A stretch of 64,000 bases of DNA from Pseudovibrio sp. M1P-2-3 (GCF_031501865.1 NZ_JARRCW010000001.1:2563001-2627000); one strand, 5' to 3'. Numbered from the stretch's first letter, positions 17,966 through 27,058 are shown. The notes: generated from the sequence alone by a model not told the origin. A program made the numbers and translations.

Positions 17966-19576
17966 TTAGCCTCTCGCAATTCCAAAACTATTAGTCTGTA
18001 CTTGCCGTGAACGTCCGTCTTCGCACACACTTAGAGCCAATGAGACAACTTTTCTGGTGTCTCTTGGGTCAATAATACCGTCATCCCAAAGCCTTGCAGT
18101 TCCAAAAAGCGCAGTCGTCTCAGGTTCCATTTGTTTCAAAAGGCTCTGCTTCATCGCTTCAATCGCTTCCTCTGGAACGTCTTGTCCCATGGCAGAAAAC
18201 TTCTGTTCTGTGATGATCTTCATAACGGTTGCCGCCTGTTCCGGCCCCATAACGCCAATTCTTGCCGTAGGCCAGGAGAAGATAAAATCAGGATCAAACC
18301 CGCGGCCGCACATGCCGTAGTATCCTGCCCCCCACGCCCCACCGATAACAATGGTGATTTTGGGAACTTGTGTATTTGCAACGGCTTGAATCATCTTTGA
18401 GCCATGCTTAACCATCCCGCTGGATTCAGCTTCCGACCCAACCATGAAACCGGTTGTGTTCATCAAAAACAAAAGAGGCGTATTACTTTGGCTGCATAGT
18501 TGAATAAACTGCGCAGCCTTTACCGCTCCGTCAGCAGTAATGGGTCCATTATTCCCCAAGATCCCAAGCCGCTGCCCATTGATCGCCCCGTGGCCACACA
18601 CAGTACTGGCTCCAAAGCTCGCCTTGAATTCCAGAAACTTCGAATGGTCCGTAATCCGCATGATAATTTCACGCACATCGTAGGGCTTTTTGGAATCATC
18701 AGGGACGACGCCCATTAACTCTTCCACGCTATAGATCGGGTCACATTTTTCGGGTAGTTCCTTAGGAGCACTCCATGGAATGCTTCCCACAATGTCACGG
18801 GCAATTTCAATTCCATGAGCATCATCTTCACCCATGTATTCTGCGGTACCGACTTTTTCGAAGTGCATTGAGGCCCCGCCCAAATCCTCATCCGTCGCAA
18901 TTTCGCCCGTAGCCGCCTTTAGCAATGGCGGGCCTGCCAAAAATATTTTCGTGCGGCCACGAATAACCACCGTATAATCAGAGAGCCCCGGCAAATAAGC
19001 CCCTCCAGCAGTCGATGACCCATGTACAACCGTAATTTGCGGAATACCTGCTGCCGATAACCGCGCCTGATTGGCGAAATTCCGCCCTCCCTCGACAAAA
19101 AGTTCTGATTGATACTTCAGGTTTGCCCCGGCACTTTCTGCAAGGTTGATTATTGGTAGTTTCTGTTTCAGTGCAATTTCCTGAAGGCGAAGACTTTTCT
19201 TCAGTCCCATAGGTGAAACTGACCCGCCTTTGATAGCGGAGTCTGTTGCGAGAACCATGCACCGTTTGCCACTCACATAGCCAATTCCGGCAATGCTGCC
19301 ACCTCCAGCAGCATTTTTTTTGCCATCATCATCATGCATATGGAGACCTGCAAGCGTGGAGATCTCCAAAAATGGAGAACCTTTATCAAGCAGTACAGAA
19401 ACTCTGTCGACCGGCATAAGCTGGCCCCGTTTGATAAACTTTTCGCGTTTTCTTTCCGAGTTTGCCCGTACTCGCGCTTCATACATACGAAACTCGGCGA
19501 CCTGCTTCTCCATCGCCTCAACATTTGCTTGAAATGACGGACTCTCCTTCACAAGGGAAGTTATCAACTGCGTCAT
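17966..19576 (-). CDS. Acyl-CoA carboxylase beta subunit (carboxyltransferase, AtuC/LiuB-like)
   Basis: This 536-residue carboxyltransferase has the two crotonase-like halves of the family. N-half: 'INLAESAGANLKYQSELFVEGGRNFANQARLSAAGIPQ' and 'HGSSTAGGAYLPGLSDY'. C-half: 'LFLMNTTGFMVGSEAE' and 'VIGGAWGAGYYGMCGRGFDPDFIFSWPTARIGVMGPEQAA'. It transfers CO2 from biotin to a 3-methyl-branched enoyl-CoA. The ATG at 19576 is favoured because GGGAGG lies 8 nt upstream and it forms an ATGA overlap with the preceding SDR stop. An in-frame TTG at 19591 would bury the ribosome-binding site. Distinguishing geranyl-CoA from methylcrotonyl-CoA needs alignment of the substrate pocket. Confidence 0.9.
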   Translation of the reverse strand: MTQLITSLVKESPSFQANVEAMEKQVAEFRMYEARVRANSERKREKFIKRGQLMPVDRVSVLLDKGSPFLEISTLAGLHMHDDDGKKNAAGGGSIAGIGYVSGKRCMVLATDSAIKGGSVSPMGLKKSLRLQEIALKQKLPIINLAESAGANLKYQSELFVEGGRNFANQARLSAAGIPQITVVHGSSTAGGAYLPGLSDYTVVIRGRTKIFLAGPPLLKAATGEIATDEDLGGASMHFEKVGTAEYMGEDDAHGIEIARDIVGSIPWSAPKELPEKCDPIYSVEELMGVVPDDSKKPYDVREIIMRITDHSKFLEFKASFGASTVCGHGAINGQRLGILGNNGPITADGAVKAAQFIQLCSQSNTPLLFLMNTTGFMVGSEAESSGMVKHGSKMIQAVANTQVPKITIVIGGAWGAGYYGMCGRGFDPDFIFSWPTARIGVMGPEQAATVMKIITEQKFSAMGQDVPEEAIEAMKQSLLKQMEPETTALFGTARLWDDGIIDPRDTRKVVSLALSVCEDGRSRQVQTNSFGIARG

Positions 19577-20472
19577 TGACTTTCCTCCCAAGTGCGCAAA
19601 GATTTCGGCTTCTGATATCGATGGAACCCTTGGAACTCTTTCATGTTCCTATGATCTGGCACTGGTAGGAGTTGCGTATAAAGTGGTGCACCGCCATCGA
19701 CCCCTATACACTGCCCAGTTGTGAAGGCAGCAGCTGGAGACAAGAGGAAAGTCACCTGTGCCGAAACTTCTGCTTCGGTCCCCAGTCTGCGGGCCAGATT
19801 GTTTTGAGTCATGAGAGAAAACATGCTCGATATAAAGCTGCTATCGTAAGCATCAAAGCCAGAAGACGCGATCCATCCAGGAGCAACGGCATTAACGCGC
19901 ACACCCGCACTTGCCCATTCCACAGCCAAAGACTTTGTCAGGTTCTGCATACCTGCCCGTGCCACTCCCGAATGCGCCATGCCCGGCATTCCGCGCCACA
20001 TATCAGCAACAATATTGACGATAGCCCCTTGTTTTTTTTTGCTCATGGACTGGAGAAAAACTTCGCGAGACATAAGGAAACCGCCGGTAACATTGGTTTC
20101 AACGACGGCGTTGAACCCCCGCTTTTTGATCATGGAGGCAGGACTTGGGTATTGCCCTCCGGCATTGTTTACCAAGCCGTGAATCTGCCCCTGCTCTTTG
20201 ACGATGACAGCCACAGTTTCTCTGACAGCTTCTTCATCACGAATATCCAGTCTATGGAAAGACACGGAGCCACCATCCTCGACAATCTCCGCACTAGTCG
20301 TTTCAAGCTTCTCCAGGCTCCGGCCAATAAGCACCGTATGGGCGCCCAAAGATGCCAGCTCGGATGCAATACACCGACCGATACCGCTGCCTCCACCCGT
20401 GACAATGATCGTTTGACCTTTGAAGAGATCCTGCTTGAAAATAGAGTTATAGTTTGTCGCCGCATTATCCAT
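19573..20472 (-). CDS. Short-chain dehydrogenase/reductase of the AtuB / dienoyl-CoA-reductase type
   Basis: The protein has 299 residues. The NAD(P) motif TGGGSGIG lies at 25-32 and NNAG near 108. The usual YxxxK catalytic pair is not seen: the region reads 'MAHSGVARAGMQNLTKSLAVEWASAGVRVNAVAPGWI', with no Tyr at the expected place, as in 2,4-dienoyl-CoA reductase and peroxisomal enoyl-CoA reductase relatives. A C-terminal tail of about 30 residues ('VPDHRNMKEFQGFHRYQKPK') is extra. In the atu clusters of Pseudomonas, SDRs of this sort are proposed citronellol or citronellal dehydrogenases. The GAGGA ribosome-binding site is well placed. It overlaps the carboxyltransferase gene by 4 bases. 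Confidence 0.83.
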   Translation of the reverse strand: MDNAATNYNSIFKQDLFKGQTIIVTGGGSGIGRCIASELASLGAHTVLIGRSLEKLETTSAEIVEDGGSVSFHRLDIRDEEAVRETVAVIVKEQGQIHGLVNNAGGQYPSPASMIKKRGFNAVVETNVTGGFLMSREVFLQSMSKKKQGAIVNIVADMWRGMPGMAHSGVARAGMQNLTKSLAVEWASAGVRVNAVAPGWIASSGFDAYDSSFISSMFSLMTQNNLARRLGTEAEVSAQVTFLLSPAAAFTTGQCIGVDGGAPLYTQLLPVPDHRNMKEFQGFHRYQKPKSLRTWEESQ

Positions 20473-20541
20473 CTATTAATCCTCGCGCCATTTTCTGGCT
20501 GATGCTCTTAATGTCCGTTCGGTTATCCGCCACCCAGTGGT

Positions 20542-22218
20542 CTAGGCCTCGGTCAGGGTATCTTGTTCCCAAACCACCCTCTCCTCTCCGAGGCCGTTGA
20601 TCATGTCCGCATACTTTTTCTCAAGAAGAGCTCTTTTGATTTTCAAAGTTGCCGTCAAAAGGCCATTTTCAGCGGACCATTCGTCTTTCACAAGGAGTAC
20701 GGCGCATAGTTTTTCATGCCCCTCCACTCGTTCGTTGACAGAATCCAGCATCTTCTCAAAGGAAGTTGATATTTCCTCTTTCGTTGTTTTTTCTCGTGCT
20801 TCTTGTGTCAGAAAAATAACGGCTGCTGGCTGGTGAAGATGAGAACCCATGACGCAGGCTTGCTCCACAAACGGGTTTTCAAAAATTAATGATTCAATTG
20901 GGACAGGGGCAACATATTTGCCCTTCGAGGACTTGAAAATATCAGTCACACGGCCTGAAATGCTGATGTATCCATCTTCATCAATTCGGGCTTTATCGCC
21001 TGTTCGCAGCCAGCCATCTTCTGAAAGCACTTGAGCTGTACTGTCGGGGTCCCGATGATATCCGCGCATGACCCCAGGTCCTTTAACAAGCAACTCACCG
21101 TTTTCAGCAAGACGCCCCTCAAAGCCTTCAAGAAGTTTTCCTACACTGCCAAGTTTGTCGGCGCGAAATGGAACCTGGGCAGTTATAATTCCTGAGGTCT
21201 CAGTCATACCCCAGCCTTCACTGATGTTAATGCCGAGCTTCCCATACCAGTCTAGAACCGCGCGTGAGATTGGCGCTGTGCCACTTCCAATAATTTGTGC
21301 GTTCTGCAAGCCCATCATCATTTTGATTTGCTTTTTAAAGAGTTCAGCTGACTTTGGATCTTGGAGAACCTTGTCCAGTTGCTCTTGGGGAAACTTGGCA
21401 AGCAAACCGGCTTGAAACTTCATCCATAAGCGCGGGACAGAAAAGAACACCTTTGGAGCCAGCTTGCGCAGGTTATCGATGAACCCATCCAGATTGTCAT
21501 TGAAAAACACACTGTGGTAGCTGTAGAGGCTGTGGTACTGAATTGCAGAGCGCTCTGCCACATGAGCGAGAGGCAGGTAAGAAAAAAACCACTCTCCCTG
21601 CTTTGAATCAAAAATCTTTGCTGTAATCAGTGCCGAGTAGATAATGTTGCGAAATGTTATTTCTACGCCTTTGGGCTTGCCCGTCGAGCCGGACGTGTAA
21701 AATACAGAAAACAGATCATCCAAATCACCAACAACAAACTCTGCTTCGCTCAATGGTTCAGAGGCTTCAACAAGTTGATCCCATTCATGGTCCACTTGTG
21801 TTTCATGACCGGGCAATCCAATTCGCATAATGCCTTGCGCGATGATTGTTTCAGCTGCCCCTTGCGCTTTTAGTTTGCCGATAAAAATTACTTGCGCTCT
21901 ACTGTTCTCCAGCACCGCTTGGATTGTATCCGGGGTTGCACTGTCAATAACAGGAATTGTAACCAGACCTACGGCTTGAGCCGCATAATCGGCCAAGAAC
22001 CATTCAGCTGTATTTTGTCCCATGAGGCCAATGGTTGATCCCTTTGGCAGGCCCAACTTTTTTAGCGCAGTTGCCATTCTTGCAACAGTATCGAGCGACT
22101 GTGACCATGTATAATCACGCGTGCCGTTGGCTGTGGGTTGACGTAAATAAACGGCATCGGGCATTTCATTAGCCCATTTCCTCAAGACCTCTACAGGCAA
22201 CAGATTACTTAATTCCAT
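20542..22218 (-). CDS. AMP-dependent acyl-CoA synthetase/ligase (AtuH-like)
   Basis: This 558-residue adenylate-forming ligase activates a carboxylic acid to its CoA thioester with ATP. The P-loop motif is 'SVFYTSGSTGKPKGVEI', the A5 motif 'EGWGMTETSGII', and A7 'LRTGDKARIDEDGYISISGR', followed by 'KSSKGKYVAP'. This organisation fits long-chain fatty-acid CoA ligases of the FadD15/ACSL type. I use ATG 22218, with GGGGAGG about 5 nt upstream. A GTG two codons earlier overlaps that site. In the pathway it would produce the CoA ester of citronellic or geranic acid. The substrate is inferred from neighbours. Confidence 0.85.
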   Translation of the reverse strand: MELSNLLPVEVLRKWANEMPDAVYLRQPTANGTRDYTWSQSLDTVARMATALKKLGLPKGSTIGLMGQNTAEWFLADYAAQAVGLVTIPVIDSATPDTIQAVLENSRAQVIFIGKLKAQGAAETIIAQGIMRIGLPGHETQVDHEWDQLVEASEPLSEAEFVVGDLDDLFSVFYTSGSTGKPKGVEITFRNIIYSALITAKIFDSKQGEWFFSYLPLAHVAERSAIQYHSLYSYHSVFFNDNLDGFIDNLRKLAPKVFFSVPRLWMKFQAGLLAKFPQEQLDKVLQDPKSAELFKKQIKMMMGLQNAQIIGSGTAPISRAVLDWYGKLGINISEGWGMTETSGIITAQVPFRADKLGSVGKLLEGFEGRLAENGELLVKGPGVMRGYHRDPDSTAQVLSEDGWLRTGDKARIDEDGYISISGRVTDIFKSSKGKYVAPVPIESLIFENPFVEQACVMGSHLHQPAAVIFLTQEAREKTTKEEISTSFEKMLDSVNERVEGHEKLCAVLLVKDEWSAENGLLTATLKIKRALLEKKYADMINGLGEERVVWEQDTLTEA

Positions 22219-22323
22219 TTTCACCTCCCCACAGCGCTCCGTTCGCTCCCAAGTCAGAGCATTGCTTTTTATCTACGCTTTCTCATCCCTTAAATTTTAG
22301 AGACCAATCGTTTCACCCTTTAT

Positions 22324-23127
22324 CTATGACCACACGGGCTTTCGTTTCTCAAAAAAAGAACGTATTCCCTCTCCCGCTTCATCGCCCGCAAATGCGCTCG
22401 CAAAGCACTCTGCTGCGACATCAATAAAGGCGGAGGCACGGTGGCTCTCGGCCTTATCTATGAGGGCTTTGGTGGCAGCAAAAGCATTAGGGGCGCATGC
22501 TATAATTTGCCCTTTCAGGACTTCCAGCTTTTCTCCCGCAGATGCTTCACTGTCATAGACGTCATCAACCAAGCCGGTTTTTTGTGCCTCATTTGCTCGG
22601 ATTGAAGCCCCCATCAGCAGCATTTTCTTAGCCGCTTGATACCCCAACCTCTTAAGAACATAAGGGGCTATCTGAGCGGGGGGTAAGCCAATCCTAGTCT
22701 CGGTAAAAGCAAACTTCGCGGTTTCTTCAGCAAGGATATAGTCACAGGCGCAAGCCAGCCCCAACCCTCCAGCCATGGCAGCGCCCTCTACATGGGCAAT
22801 GGTCAATTGGGGCATACTATGGACTTTCAAGAAAAACTGTCCACCTTCTTTGTTTGCTTCAAAGGCTGCCGGTTTTTGTCCCTCTTTTGCCGAGAGTATT
22901 TTCTGGAAACTGGCAAGATCAGCCCCGGCGCTGAAGACACCGCCCTTCCCTTTGAATACAATAGCGCGTATGCGGTTATTATCTGAAACCTCATCCAACA
23001 CAGATGTTATTTCGGCAATCATGGTCTGAGACAAGGCATTCCGTTTTTTGGGCTGATTTAAGTAAATGGTCAGAATACCATCCTCAACCTCAGCCAAAAT
23101 AGTTTCAAACTCACGCAAATCCAGCAT
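22324..23127 (-). CDS. Enoyl-CoA hydratase, methylglutaconyl/isohexenylglutaconyl-CoA type (AtuE/LiuC-like)
   Basis: This 267-residue crotonase-family protein has oxyanion segments 'GKGGVFSAGADL' (about 59-70) and 'AMAGGLGLACACDYI'. The first family glutamate (Glu144 of rat hydratase) is replaced by Gly, while the second is kept in 'FTETRIGLPPAQIAPYVLKRLG'. The 'PAxIxPYV' sequence resembles 3-methylglutaconyl-CoA hydratases (AUH, LiuC) and supports a role on a carboxylated 3-methyl-enoyl-CoA. Its ATG overlaps the AtuA-like stop (TGATG), with GAGGAG upstream. It is the second gene of the operon. Confidence 0.87.
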   Translation of the reverse strand: MLDLREFETILAEVEDGILTIYLNQPKKRNALSQTMIAEITSVLDEVSDNNRIRAIVFKGKGGVFSAGADLASFQKILSAKEGQKPAAFEANKEGGQFFLKVHSMPQLTIAHVEGAAMAGGLGLACACDYILAEETAKFAFTETRIGLPPAQIAPYVLKRLGYQAAKKMLLMGASIRANEAQKTGLVDDVYDSEASAGEKLEVLKGQIIACAPNAFAATKALIDKAESHRASAFIDVAAECFASAFAGDEAGEGIRSFFEKRKPVWS

Positions 23128-25004
23128 CAGGTTAACTCCTCAATCTCGAAGGGGGATTGTGAGATAGTCTTCAAGGAAACCAGTTTTTCAGGAACAACAA
23201 TCGATTGATGTAGCAACACCTGCGCGTAGGCCTTCCCTTGAGGATCCATTCGCAAGCTGGATATACCACCGCCAGCAAGCACGTCATTGAGGACAATGTT
23301 AAGTGCATGAACCCCAGATAGATGGAATACCTCCGCACTTTCCGGCCTAAAATGAGCGAAGGCTTCCAAGATACCTTCAGTACTAAGCCCTTTAGCTATC
23401 CATGGTAGATACTCAGGTTTTCTGGCAATGATGCCAATATTGACCTTATTGCCCTTGTCGCCACTGCGTGCATACGCCAGCTCGACGAGAGGAACTGAAA
23501 TATATGGTTCCCTCACCACTATCTCAGGAAGAATATCCACCTGAGGTGATTCGTTCTTTTCGCAAGGTTCCAGATCACTTACTTGTGGGGTAAACGGGAC
23601 GGTCTCTCCATCCATAGTGACAGTGGGAGATACATCTTTCCGGTCAATTAAAAACGAGAAAAGGCCTATAACGGGCGTCGGACGTGCTCTGCCTCCATTA
23701 AAAGGCAGTAGGCCCGGAGGTCCGCCGAGGGCAAAGCCGGATACTTCTCTGAGTAGTAACTGAGTAGCTCGCTGGTCAGCATGGTGCACCGCTAGTTTTA
23801 AAACTACCTCTTCACTTGCGCTGACATTTTTTGTGCCTAGCTGGCTGCCAGCACCAATAATCTCCTTAGAGATTTCAATATAGGGAGGAGCTCCGAGTTT
23901 CTTCAGTACATTGTTCGCCCGCTCTAAAACACAGCTTGCAAAGTGATCTGCCTTTTTTGCGGCATCCAAACCTGCAAAGGCCAAAAGTACACCCAAACGC
24001 CAGCCATCCGCTGAAACAAGAGAGACCTTTAAATCCTTCGGCGCGGGTTTCCCTTTGGCACCTTTAATGTGGACTCTATTTTCTCCTGCCTGTTCAATTT
24101 GAACACATGTAAAATCGCAGGTGACATCTGGTAGCAGATATGCGGCGGGATCACCAATTTCATAGATTAACTGTTCGGCAACAGTACCAAAGCTGACCAG
24201 ACCACCCGTATTGGCCGCTTTGGTCAGGAACATAGTGCCATCTGGCTTTATATCGGCAATGGGATACCCCATATTCACGGCATCAGGAACACTCTCCCAG
24301 TCGGTAAAATTGCCACCGGTGGCCTGTAGGCCACACTCCAGCAAATGCCCCGCCAGACTACCAGCAGCTAGAAGATCATAATCTTGAGCTCCCCAGCCAA
24401 AAGAGTAAATGCAGGCAGCCAGAGTTAACGCACTGTCGGCGCACCTGCCGGTAATCACAATATCGGCACCAGCCTCTAGAGCGGCGACAACCGGCTCTGC
24501 CCCCAGATAGGCGTTAATTCCGACTACATTTTTGGGGTTGGGGAACTCAGCTTTCGAAAACATCTCCAAGGTCCCCGCCTCCGAGAATTCTTGGGCATTT
24601 GCAGTTAGATCATCTCCGGTGACCACTGCAATTTTTAAATCCAGTCCCGCACGATCAACCAGCCTCTGAATTTTCTCACCGCAGCTGAGAGGATTCATTC
24701 CCCCAGCATTGCTCAATATCTTGGTATTTGATTCTGCAATTTTTTTGAGATTTTGAGCAAGGACCGTATCAACAAAGTCAACGGCGTACCCAAGTTTGGG
24801 ATCCTTCTCCCGCGCCCTCGCCATTATGGACATGGTTACTTCAGCCAGATAATCGTAAACGATGAATTCCAAACGATCATTGGCAAGCAGCTGCTGAGTA
24901 GCGCCTTGCCAATCCCCCCAAAAACCACTGGCGCCGCCAATGCGCAGTGTTTTTGCAGGATGACCATTTTCTTCACTCGTATGTGGACTGGACTGAGTTA
25001 CCAT
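23127..25004 (-). CDS. AtuA-like acyclic terpene utilisation protein (DUF1446)
   Basis: This 625-residue protein is of the DUF1446/AtuA family (PF07287-type). The signature N-terminus 'LRIGGASGFWGDWQGATQQL' and 'YDYLAEVTMSIMARA' are present, as are 'SNAGGMNPL', 'VITGRCADSALTLAACIYSFGW', and a C-terminal ferredoxin-fold-like domain with 'ELAYARSGDKGNKVNIGIIAR'. Family members are needed for growth on citronellol/geraniol in Pseudomonas, but their reaction is not settled. I use ATG 25004, which follows AAGGTGGAG. An upstream in-frame start at 25061 would run through the operator palindrome. It is the first gene of the operon, divergent from the TetR gene. Confidence 0.87.
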   Translation of the reverse strand: MVTQSSPHTSEENGHPAKTLRIGGASGFWGDWQGATQQLLANDRLEFIVYDYLAEVTMSIMARAREKDPKLGYAVDFVDTVLAQNLKKIAESNTKILSNAGGMNPLSCGEKIQRLVDRAGLDLKIAVVTGDDLTANAQEFSEAGTLEMFSKAEFPNPKNVVGINAYLGAEPVVAALEAGADIVITGRCADSALTLAACIYSFGWGAQDYDLLAAGSLAGHLLECGLQATGGNFTDWESVPDAVNMGYPIADIKPDGTMFLTKAANTGGLVSFGTVAEQLIYEIGDPAAYLLPDVTCDFTCVQIEQAGENRVHIKGAKGKPAPKDLKVSLVSADGWRLGVLLAFAGLDAAKKADHFASCVLERANNVLKKLGAPPYIEISKEIIGAGSQLGTKNVSASEEVVLKLAVHHADQRATQLLLREVSGFALGGPPGLLPFNGGRARPTPVIGLFSFLIDRKDVSPTVTMDGETVPFTPQVSDLEPCEKNESPQVDILPEIVVREPYISVPLVELAYARSGDKGNKVNIGIIARKPEYLPWIAKGLSTEGILEAFAHFRPESAEVFHLSGVHALNIVLNDVLAGGGISSLRMDPQGKAYAQVLLHQSIVVPEKLVSLKTISQSPFEIEELT

Positions 25005-25031
25005 AATCTCCACCTTGCAATCTAATTTAAC

Positions 25032-25049
25032 ATACCATACGTACGGTAT
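25032..25049. promoter_or_regulatory. Near-palindromic operator between the AtuA-like and TetR-family genes
   Basis: The 18-bp sequence ATACCATACGTACGGTAT is its own reverse complement except at one symmetric pair of positions (8 of 9 base pairs match). It starts 28 bp upstream of the AtuA-like start codon and lies just before the TetR gene. TetR-family dimers commonly bind such sites in the intergenic region. It probably represses both genes until a pathway CoA ester or acid is present. I saw no second copy near the other operon genes. Confidence 0.65.
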
Positions 25050-25112
25050 TGTTAGATGCATATAAACGTCAAGAGATTCTTTTCAGATCATGTCCAAACA
25101 GAGACAGTGCCA

Positions 25113-25757
25113 ATGAAACAAAAAACCGATTTAAAGCGCCAAAAAGGCATGGCCACTCGTAAGTTATTGATTGAATCAACTATCAATTCTCTGGATAAGC
25201 GAGGGTATTCGGAGACTTCTATTAACCGAGTTCTTGAAGGTGTGGACGTGAGCCGCGGGGCGCTAATGCACCACTTTCCGACCAAAGAGGACTTGATTAT
25301 TAGCACCATCGATTTTCTATTGTCGCGAATACTACGTAAAAGCGAGCCAAGAAAAATAATTGCCCCCCCCCAAGAAAACGATACGGGCAAGTTGCCAGAT
25401 CTCCTGATTACTTATTGGCGCAAAATCGTTGATACGCCAGAAGGGCGGGCCTTTTCAGAGATAATTCTAGCCAGTCGCACTGATAGCAACCTTGCTCAGC
25501 GGATAGAAGATAAACTGGCTCGGTGGGATCAAGAATTAGGCCAGTTTTTTGTACCTGAAAACATGGAGGGAACCGACCAAGAAGACCAAATGGTTATCGT
25601 TTCCACTATTCTGCGTAGCTTTATTCGAGGGCTCATTTTACAACAGCAGTTTGGAAACTCTCCGCAATTTATTGAATCAATGATAAGGACTTTTGCAAAA
25701 CTTCTAGAGCCTCAATTGGACCTAAGGCATATTAGCACGTATTTATCTAAGCCATGA
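25113..25757 (+). CDS. TetR-family transcriptional repressor (AtuR-like by position)
   Basis: The protein has 214 residues. The N-terminal HTH is clear: 'KLLIESTINSLDKRGYSETSINRVLEGVDVSRGALMHHFPTKEDLI'. The C-terminal half is a ligand-binding helical domain without recognisable motifs. The ATG at 25113 puts the HTH at the usual distance from the start. An in-frame ATG at 25056 would add 19 residues and start only 7 bp after the operator. It is divergent from the atu-like operon and probably its repressor. This is inferred from position and from the palindrome. Confidence 0.85.
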   Translation: MKQKTDLKRQKGMATRKLLIESTINSLDKRGYSETSINRVLEGVDVSRGALMHHFPTKEDLIISTIDFLLSRILRKSEPRKIIAPPQENDTGKLPDLLITYWRKIVDTPEGRAFSEIILASRTDSNLAQRIEDKLARWDQELGQFFVPENMEGTDQEDQMVIVSTILRSFIRGLILQQQFGNSPQFIESMIRTFAKLLEPQLDLRHISTYLSKP

Positions 25758-25789
25758 GATAGCATCTGCATGGACTGAGAGGAATCGCC

Positions 25790-27022
25790 TTGGCGGATAT
25801 ACTGGTTTTGGGCGCCGGAATGGTTGGAATTTCGAGCGCTTTAGCACTCCAAGAACGAGGTCATCATGTTACTGTTCTGGATCGAAGAGAACCTGGAATG
25901 GAAACCAGTTATGGCAATGCCGGCATCATTCAGGCCGAGGCTGCCGAGCCATATGCCCTGCCACGAGATTTGGCAACCCTAACCCGGTACGTACTAGGCC
26001 TCAGCAATGATGTGAGCTGGACACTCAAGGGGGTGGTTACACAGGCACCAGCTCTAATACGATATTTTCACAACTCCTCTCCCAAACGCCTCACTGCAAT
26101 CGCCCAAAACTATTCTCAACTCATTTCAGCCGCGTGCAAAGACCATGCTCCGCTTATTGAGGCTGTACATGCAGACAATCTAATTACACGGCAGGGCTTA
26201 TGGTACATGTATCGCCATGAACGGGACCTGGAAAAAGCCGCCTTGGATTTGGAACGCATGAACCACGCATATGGGGTCCAGTCCCGCGTTCTTGATGGCC
26301 AAGCATGCCGAACAGAAGAACCCGCATTAACCCACACTCCCGCCGGTGCAATTCATTGGCAACAAAGCTGGAGTTGTTCAAACCCTGCACAATTAACCCG
26401 CCAATATGCAGAGTTATTCACTCAGCGAGGCGGAACAGTTGCGACTTGCCAAGTACAGCAGCTTGTAAAGTCCACAAGGGGCTGGCGCGTATTGACGAGT
26501 GAAGGAGAGTTTACTTCGGAATACGTTGTTGTTGCTTTGGGGCCTTGGTCACCTGCTCTGCTCAAGCCGCTCGGTTACCGTATTTCTATGGTATATAAGC
26601 GGGGCTATCATGGTCATTATAAAGCGCCAGTTCCCCTGCAACGCCCAATTCTGGATGTTGATAATGGTGTCGTGGCGGCAACAATGAGCAAGGGCTTAAG
26701 GGTTTCAACCGGCGCAGCTCTTGTTTCGCGAGAGGACCATGCAAACCCACAACAACTGGTGCGCGGGGTATCGGGCTTGTCTGACTTGCTCGAAATAGGC
26801 CCCCGAATTAAAGAGCCTCAGTGGTTTGGAACACGCCCCTGCTTACCAGATATGCTGCCACTCGTTGGCCCCGTGCCCAACCATCACGGCCTATTCTTGA
26901 ATTTTGGCCATGGCCACCAAGGGTTTACTCTAGGGCCAACCACCGCACGAATACTCGCTAGTTCAATAGATAGTAGACTCTCTGACTTAGGTGCAGCCTT
27001 ATCTCCCGCCTCCCGGCTATAA
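25790..27022 (+). CDS. FAD-dependent D-amino-acid dehydrogenase-like oxidoreductase (DadA family)
   Basis: This 410-residue DAO-superfamily flavoprotein has the dinucleotide-binding 'ADILVLGAGMVGISSALALQERGHHVTVLDRR' at the N-terminus, the DadA-like 'ETSYGNAGII' (GN-A motif), and a C-terminal 'GTRPCLPDMLPLVGPVPNHHGLFLNFGHGHQGFTLGPTTAR'. It would oxidise an amine or D-amino acid and pass electrons to the membrane chain. The start is TTG at 25790, supported by GAGAGG 7 nt upstream; no in-frame ATG lies closer than residue 9. It lies 32 bp after the TetR gene in the same direction, so co-transcription is possible. The substrate is unknown. Confidence 0.87.
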   Translation: MADILVLGAGMVGISSALALQERGHHVTVLDRREPGMETSYGNAGIIQAEAAEPYALPRDLATLTRYVLGLSNDVSWTLKGVVTQAPALIRYFHNSSPKRLTAIAQNYSQLISAACKDHAPLIEAVHADNLITRQGLWYMYRHERDLEKAALDLERMNHAYGVQSRVLDGQACRTEEPALTHTPAGAIHWQQSWSCSNPAQLTRQYAELFTQRGGTVATCQVQQLVKSTRGWRVLTSEGEFTSEYVVVALGPWSPALLKPLGYRISMVYKRGYHGHYKAPVPLQRPILDVDNGVVAATMSKGLRVSTGAALVSREDHANPQQLVRGVSGLSDLLEIGPRIKEPQWFGTRPCLPDMLPLVGPVPNHHGLFLNFGHGHQGFTLGPTTARILASSIDSRLSDLGAALSPASRL

Positions 27023-27027
27023 ACATG

Positions 27028-27058
27028 GGGCTCCAGTGATGTGAGCCCAGACCTCTTT
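27028..27058 (+). terminator. Possible terminator between convergent genes
   Basis: A 6-bp stem GGGCTC (27028-27033) / GAGCCC (27043-27048) with a 9-nt loop follows the DadA-like stop by 5 bases and is followed by AGACCTCTTTT. The stem is short and the U-run is displaced, so the call is weak. Confidence 0.4.

Noticed and set aside
19672-20502. A 276-codon plus-strand open frame opposite the SDR gene
   Set aside because: Antisense shadow of a well-supported SDR; composition is Arg/His/Cys-rich, with no recognisable domain.
13442-25004. Leucine/isovalerate (liu) degradation operon
   Set aside because: No HMG-CoA lyase gene and no MerR-type LiuR; the AtuA-like gene and TetR gene fit the acyclic terpene pathway better.
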